Assembly: GCF_900106525.1 (NCBI RefSeq)
Contig: NZ_FNOG01000008.1
Location: forward strand, 257,330 to 321,329
Origin: Lysobacter enzymogenes
GTDB taxonomy: Bacteria; Pseudomonadota; Gammaproteobacteria; Xanthomonadales; Xanthomonadaceae
Direction: 5' to 3'
DNA: 64,000 bases
The translations under genes were made by a program, and so were the position numbers. The notes below the pieces were generated by a model. It ran no database searches. It saw only the letters and a list, made by a program, of their open reading frames with translations, and had not been told where the DNA came from. Below are positions 60,347 to 64,000 of the stretch, in pieces. Within the stretch, counting starts at the first letter, position 1, and the number at the start of each line of letters is the position of its first letter.

Positions 60347-60419
60347 CCTCCCCCCGTCGTCGCACCGCGATGGCCGCGCGTCGGCCATCGCGGCCTTGCC
60401 CCCCGCTGAGGCCGCCGTC

Positions 60420-61157
60420 ATGTCCGCGCATCGCTGCTGTCTGTGTTTCCTCGCGCTCGCCCTCGCCGCCTGCGGCGCTGCGCACGCGCAAAGCGCGGGC
60501 GCGCCCGGCGAGCGCTACAGCGCGGTCGACCTGACCCGCCTCACCGGCGCGACCTCTACGCCCGTGGTCAAGCCGATGCGGACCCTGCGCGACCTGCGTT
60601 ATCGCGAACTGCTGCGCCAGCGCTACGACTTCAGCTGCGGCTCGGCCGCCTTGGCCAGCCTGCTGCACTACGGCTACGGCCTGGACGTCGACGAACCGGC
60701 GCTGATCGAAAAGATGATGGTCGGCGTGGACCCGCGCGAAGTCGTGCGCAACGGTTTCTCGATGCTGGACATGAAACGTTACGTCGAAAGCATCGGCCTG
60801 CGCGCGCACGGCTTCCGCATCGACGCCGACGCGCTGTACCGCTTGCAGATGCCGGTGATCGCGCTGCTCGATCTGCGCGGCTATCGCCACTTCGTCGTGG
60901 TCAAGGGCGCCGCCGGCGGACGCGTGTTCGTCGCCGATCCGGCGCTGGGCCACCGGGTGATGCCGGAAGCCGAGTTCGTGCGCGGCTGGAACGGCATCGT
61001 CCTGGCCGTGGTCGGCGACCGGCCGATGCGCGCGGATTCCTATCTGGTCGGCGACCGCAGCTCGCCGGCGCTGCAACGCCGCGGCGATGCGCTCGAACGC
61101 GCCACCGCGGCGCCGCGCGCGGTCGAGTACACGCTGTCGCTGTCCGATCTGTTCTAG
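60420..61157 (+). CDS. fapD: C39-type cysteine peptidase, FapD-like
   Basis: This 245-residue exported protein has a signal with a lipobox-like LAAC and a C39 peptidase domain: nucleophile Cys73 in QRYDFSCGSAALASLLHYGY, His157 in GYRHFVVVKG and Asp173 in FVADPALG, the C/H/D triad of the family. Stand-alone C39 domains of this type (FapD) are found in fap operons, where they are needed for fibre production, possibly by processing subunits or the exporter. Bacteriocin-exporter C39 domains are fused to ABC transporters; this one is not. Start ATG 60420. Confidence 0.8.
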   Translation: MSAHRCCLCFLALALAACGAAHAQSAGAPGERYSAVDLTRLTGATSTPVVKPMRTLRDLRYRELLRQRYDFSCGSAALASLLHYGYGLDVDEPALIEKMMVGVDPREVVRNGFSMLDMKRYVESIGLRAHGFRIDADALYRLQMPVIALLDLRGYRHFVVVKGAAGGRVFVADPALGHRVMPEAEFVRGWNGIVLAVVGDRPMRADSYLVGDRSSPALQRRGDALERATAAPRAVEYTLSLSDLF

Positions 61158-61227
61158 CGCCGATCCGTTCCAACGCCGCTCCATTCCGATCCTGGCGACC
61201 GATTTGAGATCGCCGACGAGGTGCCCG

Positions 61228-61968
61228 ATGAACCGCCGATCCCTCATGTGCGTTCTGCTTGCGGCCACCGCCGTTACAGCGCAACCCGCTGCCGCGCTGC
61301 CGCCGCTTCGCGCGCAGCTCGTCGACGACGCCACCCTGGCCACGCTCAGCGGCCGCTATTACGACGCGCAGATGCTGGTCGGCCTGCGCGTGGACCTGAT
61401 TTCCAGCGTGGCCACGCCGCAGCAGGGCGCGGCCGCGGCCAGCGGCTCGCTGCTGGTCCTGCGCGACGGCAACGGCTTCAGCGTGCGCAGCGATGCGCGC
61501 AGCAGCGCGTCCGGCGGCGGCGATGCATCCGCGTCCGCACTGACGTCCGGCGCCGAATCGGTCCGCATGCAGGGCATCGGCCAGATCGCGCAGATCGCCG
61601 GCGACGGCAATCGTTTGTCGAACCTGGCCGCGATCGAGTTCGTCGACCCGGCCCGCGCCAACCGCGACGCCGCCGGCTTCAACGGCCAGACCCGCAGCGA
61701 CAGCGCCGCCGGCGCGATGCATGCGCAGGTGACCTTCCTCGACGGCGGCGTCCAGGTCGGCGTGCAGGCGCCGGGCGTGTCGCTGCAACAGCGCGTCGAC
61801 GCCGGCGGGCTCGGCGGCATCGCCCAGAGCGGCCGCATCGCCGGCGACGGCGTGGTCGCCGGCAACCGCCTGCAGTTGCAGATCGTCAGCGCGGCGATGA
61901 CGCCGCAGATGAGCCGCGAGCTCGGCCTGCAGCAGGCGCTCGAAGGCCTGCGCGCGCTGCCGCGCTGA
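61228..61968 (+). CDS. FapE-like exported protein
   Basis: This 246-residue protein has a signal peptide (SLMCVLLAATAVTAQPAAA) and begins, after it, with VDDATLATLSGRYYDAQMLV, similar to the N-terminus of FapE proteins as I remember them. The rest is Ala/Gly/Ser-rich with beta-strand-like stretches (QVGVQAPGVSLQQRVDAGGL). No cysteine pair. Its place between the C39 peptidase and the barrel gene is the fapD-fapE-fapF order. The assignment rests on order and limited similarity. Confidence 0.62.
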   Translation: MNRRSLMCVLLAATAVTAQPAAALPPLRAQLVDDATLATLSGRYYDAQMLVGLRVDLISSVATPQQGAAAASGSLLVLRDGNGFSVRSDARSSASGGGDASASALTSGAESVRMQGIGQIAQIAGDGNRLSNLAAIEFVDPARANRDAAGFNGQTRSDSAAGAMHAQVTFLDGGVQVGVQAPGVSLQQRVDAGGLGGIAQSGRIAGDGVVAGNRLQLQIVSAAMTPQMSRELGLQQALEGLRALPR

Positions 61969-62000
61969 TGTCCACCGTTCCCAGGCAAACAGGCACGATC

Positions 62001-63353
62001 ATGCGCGTCGCTCCCACTGCGTTGTCCCTCGCTCTGGCGCTGGCGTTGAGCGCGCCGGCCTACGCCGCCGATGCGGACGCGCCGGCGCAGGAAGTCCGCT
62101 CGCTGCACCAGCGCATGCTCGACATGAGCCGCGAACTCGATGCGCAGCGCGCGCAGATCGAACGCCTGCGCGACGAAGTCGACCGGCTCGAACTGGCCCA
62201 GCGCGGCCGCGGCCTGAGCGCACCGCCCACCGACACGGCCGCCGCCGCGCCCGACGGCGCCCAGCAAGGCGTGCCGCGCGACGCGCGCGAACTGGCCGAA
62301 GACGCGCGGCGCAAGGCCGGCACCGAGACCGACGGCGAGCGCAGCGCGAACACGCCGCCGCAGGTCGGCCAGGCCCAGCGCGAAGAGGACGCGCAGCGGC
62401 GCGAGCAGGAAAAAGCCCTGGTGGTGCGCGAGCACGCGCCGCTGTTCGAGCGCAAGTTCACCCTCGACGCCGGTTTCAGCTACAGCTATTACGACCGCCG
62501 CCAGCTCGCGCTCAGCGGCTTCCTGGCGCTGGACGCGATCTTCCTGGGCAGCATCAACCTCGACCAGACCAAGGCCAGCGTCGGCACCTTCGAACTCAGC
62601 GGCCGCTACGGCCTCAGCGACCGCCTCAGCGTCGAAGCCTCGCTGCCCTACGTCTACCGCGACTCGCGCTTCGTCAGCGGCGGCGCCGGCGGCGCGTCCA
62701 GCGTGGTCAGCGAAGTGCGCATGCGCTCGCAAGGCGTGGGCGATGCGAGCGTGGCGGCGTACTACCAGTGGGTGAAGGAATCGCAGCGCTGGCCCGACAT
62801 CGTCACCAGCCTGCGCGTGCGCGCGCCGACCGGGCGCGACCCGTTCGGGCTCAAGCTGATCCAGCCCGACGGCGACAACAACAACCTCAACATCCCCGAA
62901 GCCCTGCCGACCGGCTCGGGCGTGTGGGCGGCGACCTTCAACGTCTCGGCGCTGCGCACCTACGACCCGGTCATCCTGTTCGGCAACATCGGCTACACCT
63001 ACAACCGGCCGGAGAACTTCGGCGACATCTCGCCGGTGGCCGAACAGGTCTCGCCGGCGCGAGTGGCGCTGGGCAACACCGTGCAGCTCAGCGGCGGCCT
63101 GGCGATCGCGCTCAACGACCGTTCGGCGGTGAGCTTCAGCGTCGCCACCGCCGCCACCGGCGCCACCCACACCACAGCGCCGGGCGCGCCGAAGCGGCGC
63201 GTGGCCGGCAGCTCCAGCAATTCCACCACGCTCAACATCGGCGCCAGCTACGTGCTGCCCTCGGGCTGGACCTTCAACGGCCAACTCGCCGCGGGGCTGA
63301 CCCCGGACGCGCCGAACTTCGTGTTTTCGCTGCGCGGCTCGCGTTCGTTCTGA
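62001..63353 (+). CDS. fapF: Outer-membrane secretion pore, FapF-like
   Basis: This 450-residue protein has a signal peptide (LALALALSAPAYAA), an N-terminal coiled coil (RSLHQRMLDMSRELDAQRAQ, then RLRDEVDRLELAQ), a helical hydrophilic linker to about residue 150, and a C-terminal beta-barrel with amphipathic strands ending in a terminal aromatic residue (SLRGSRSF), the outer-membrane insertion signal. Coiled coil plus linker plus barrel is the architecture of FapF, the trimeric pore that exports Fap subunits. ATG 62001 is preferred over an overlapping upstream ATG at 61968. A terminator follows. Confidence 0.8.
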   Translation: MRVAPTALSLALALALSAPAYAADADAPAQEVRSLHQRMLDMSRELDAQRAQIERLRDEVDRLELAQRGRGLSAPPTDTAAAAPDGAQQGVPRDARELAEDARRKAGTETDGERSANTPPQVGQAQREEDAQRREQEKALVVREHAPLFERKFTLDAGFSYSYYDRRQLALSGFLALDAIFLGSINLDQTKASVGTFELSGRYGLSDRLSVEASLPYVYRDSRFVSGGAGGASSVVSEVRMRSQGVGDASVAAYYQWVKESQRWPDIVTSLRVRAPTGRDPFGLKLIQPDGDNNNLNIPEALPTGSGVWAATFNVSALRTYDPVILFGNIGYTYNRPENFGDISPVAEQVSPARVALGNTVQLSGGLAIALNDRSAVSFSVATAATGATHTTAPGAPKRRVAGSSSNSTTLNIGASYVLPSGWTFNGQLAAGLTPDAPNFVFSLRGSRSF

Positions 63354-63406
63354 GCGCGGGGCGCGGCACCGCTTGCGGGCGATAGCGTCGCGCTGTGCCC
63401 GGGGAC

Positions 63407-63435
63407 GGGGTGGACGCATTGTCCACCCCGGTTTT
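63407..63435 (+). terminator. Terminator of the fap-like operon
   Basis: GGGGTGGAC (63407-63415) pairs with GTCCACCCC (63421-63429) around GCATT, followed by GGTTTT. Confidence 0.7.
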
Positions 63436-63441
63436 CTGCGC

Positions 63442-64000
63442 TCACAGCTTTTCCCAGCGATCCTTGATCTCTTCGCAAGCGGCGGCCAGATCGCCCAGCC
63501 GGCGCTTTCTGGCCCTGGGCGCGGTGTGGATCCTGCGGGTCGCGATATCCACCACATAACAGCGCGAAGAAAGCACCAGGCCGGGCGCGGACAGGTTGCG
63601 TTCCAGATGGGTCTGCATCGCGGTGGCGACGTAATTCCCGCCTTTCTCGTCCAGCGGCTGGCTCTTGGAAAAATGCAGCTTGACGCAGCCGACCACGGCG
63701 AGCGAGCGCGGATCCAGCAGCAGCGCATCCGGACGCGCGACCACGCGCACGCCGGCCATCTCGACCGCGTCGGAACACCGCGCATCGGCCGAGACCGCGA
63801 TCAGATCGTCGATCTTCATCGCGCCGCGGATTTCGACGAAGGTGTCGATGGCCGCGGCGGAGTGGGCCCGGTCCTGCATCGCGAAATCCGACCCGCCCGG
63901 GTCTCGCCGCAAGCCCTCGGCGAAGTCGCGCGCCCGCGCTTCGCCGGCCGTGCCAGACGCGATGAGGGACGAAATGGCGTCGCGCGCGTCCCGATAGCGG
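63442..64000 (-). CDS. Partial hypothetical protein running off the window
   Basis: The frame stays open from the stop at 63442 to the right edge, adding at least 29 codons beyond the first in-frame TTG at 63912, so the gene's 5' end is outside the window. The visible 186 residues show no membrane helix; segments such as GVRVVARPDALLLDPRSLAV and YVATAMQTHLERNL have the look of a soluble, alpha/beta protein. Two cysteines (CSDAVEM and SSRCYVVD) are visible. I do not recognise the family. Confidence 0.65.
   Translation of the reverse strand, partial: RYRDARDAISSLIASGTAGEARARDFAEGLRRDPGGSDFAMQDRAHSAAAIDTFVEIRGAMKIDDLIAVSADARCSDAVEMAGVRVVARPDALLLDPRSLAVVGCVKLHFSKSQPLDEKGGNYVATAMQTHLERNLSAPGLVLSSRCYVVDIATRRIHTAPRARKRRLGDLAAACEEIKDRWEKL

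Overview
The window is about 70% GC and covers the replication-origin region of a Xanthomonadaceae chromosome, most likely Lysobacter or a close relative. Evidence: rpmH, rnpA, yidC and mnmE lie on one side of dnaA-dnaN-recF-gyrB; gyrB is followed by a CPBP protease, an M48 protease, a TPR protein and tonB-exbB-exbD-exbD, with pdxJ beyond, as in Xanthomonas; several families of short palindromic repeats fill intergenic gaps. The genus is inferred, not proven.

Layout. 0.3-7 kb: two ABC exporters (one ATPase/permease pair on each strand), a ferredoxin-NADP reductase and an alpha/beta-hydrolase lipoprotein. 7.3-11.2 kb: a TonB-domain lipoprotein on the minus strand, then an SPFH protein coupled to a zinc-ribbon membrane protein. 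11.4-14.8 kb: MFS efflux pump, aldo-keto reductase and Old-Yellow-Enzyme reductase. 15.3-19.5 kb: mnmE, yidC, rnpA, rpmH (minus). 19.8-28.3 kb: dnaA, a 751-bp candidate oriC with three perfect DnaA boxes, dnaN, recF, a DUF5694-like gene and gyrB. Four perfect parS palindromes lie between 23.0 and 24.6 kb, two of them inside recF. 28.2-34.6 kb: CPBP protease, M48 lipoprotein, TPR protein, and the TonB system with three ExbD proteins. 34.6-36.9 kb: a gene-free 2.26-kb stretch with 23 exact DnaA boxes, all on the plus strand. 36.9-56.3 kb: pdxJ, cardiolipin synthase, a SIMPL protein, a radical SAM protein, an MFS pump with a divergent LysR regulator, two LprI-domain proteins, an M4 protease, an SLC13 permease, a light/redox-style histidine kinase with response regulator, and an amino-acid permease. 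56.3-57.1 kb: a 2-oxoglutarate oxygenase. 57.5-63.4 kb: a seven-gene secreted-repeat operon resembling the Pseudomonas fap functional-amyloid system. The right edge cuts an unknown minus-strand gene.

Two observations stand out. The first is the one-directional DnaA-box array between the third exbD and pdxJ, with a smaller five-box cluster at 11.16-11.33 kb on the other side of dnaA; these could titrate DnaA or take part in initiation. The second is the fap-like operon: tandem paralogous three-repeat proteins ending in CxxC, a C39-type cysteine protease with C73/H157/D173, a FapE-like protein and a coiled-coil plus beta-barrel exporter.
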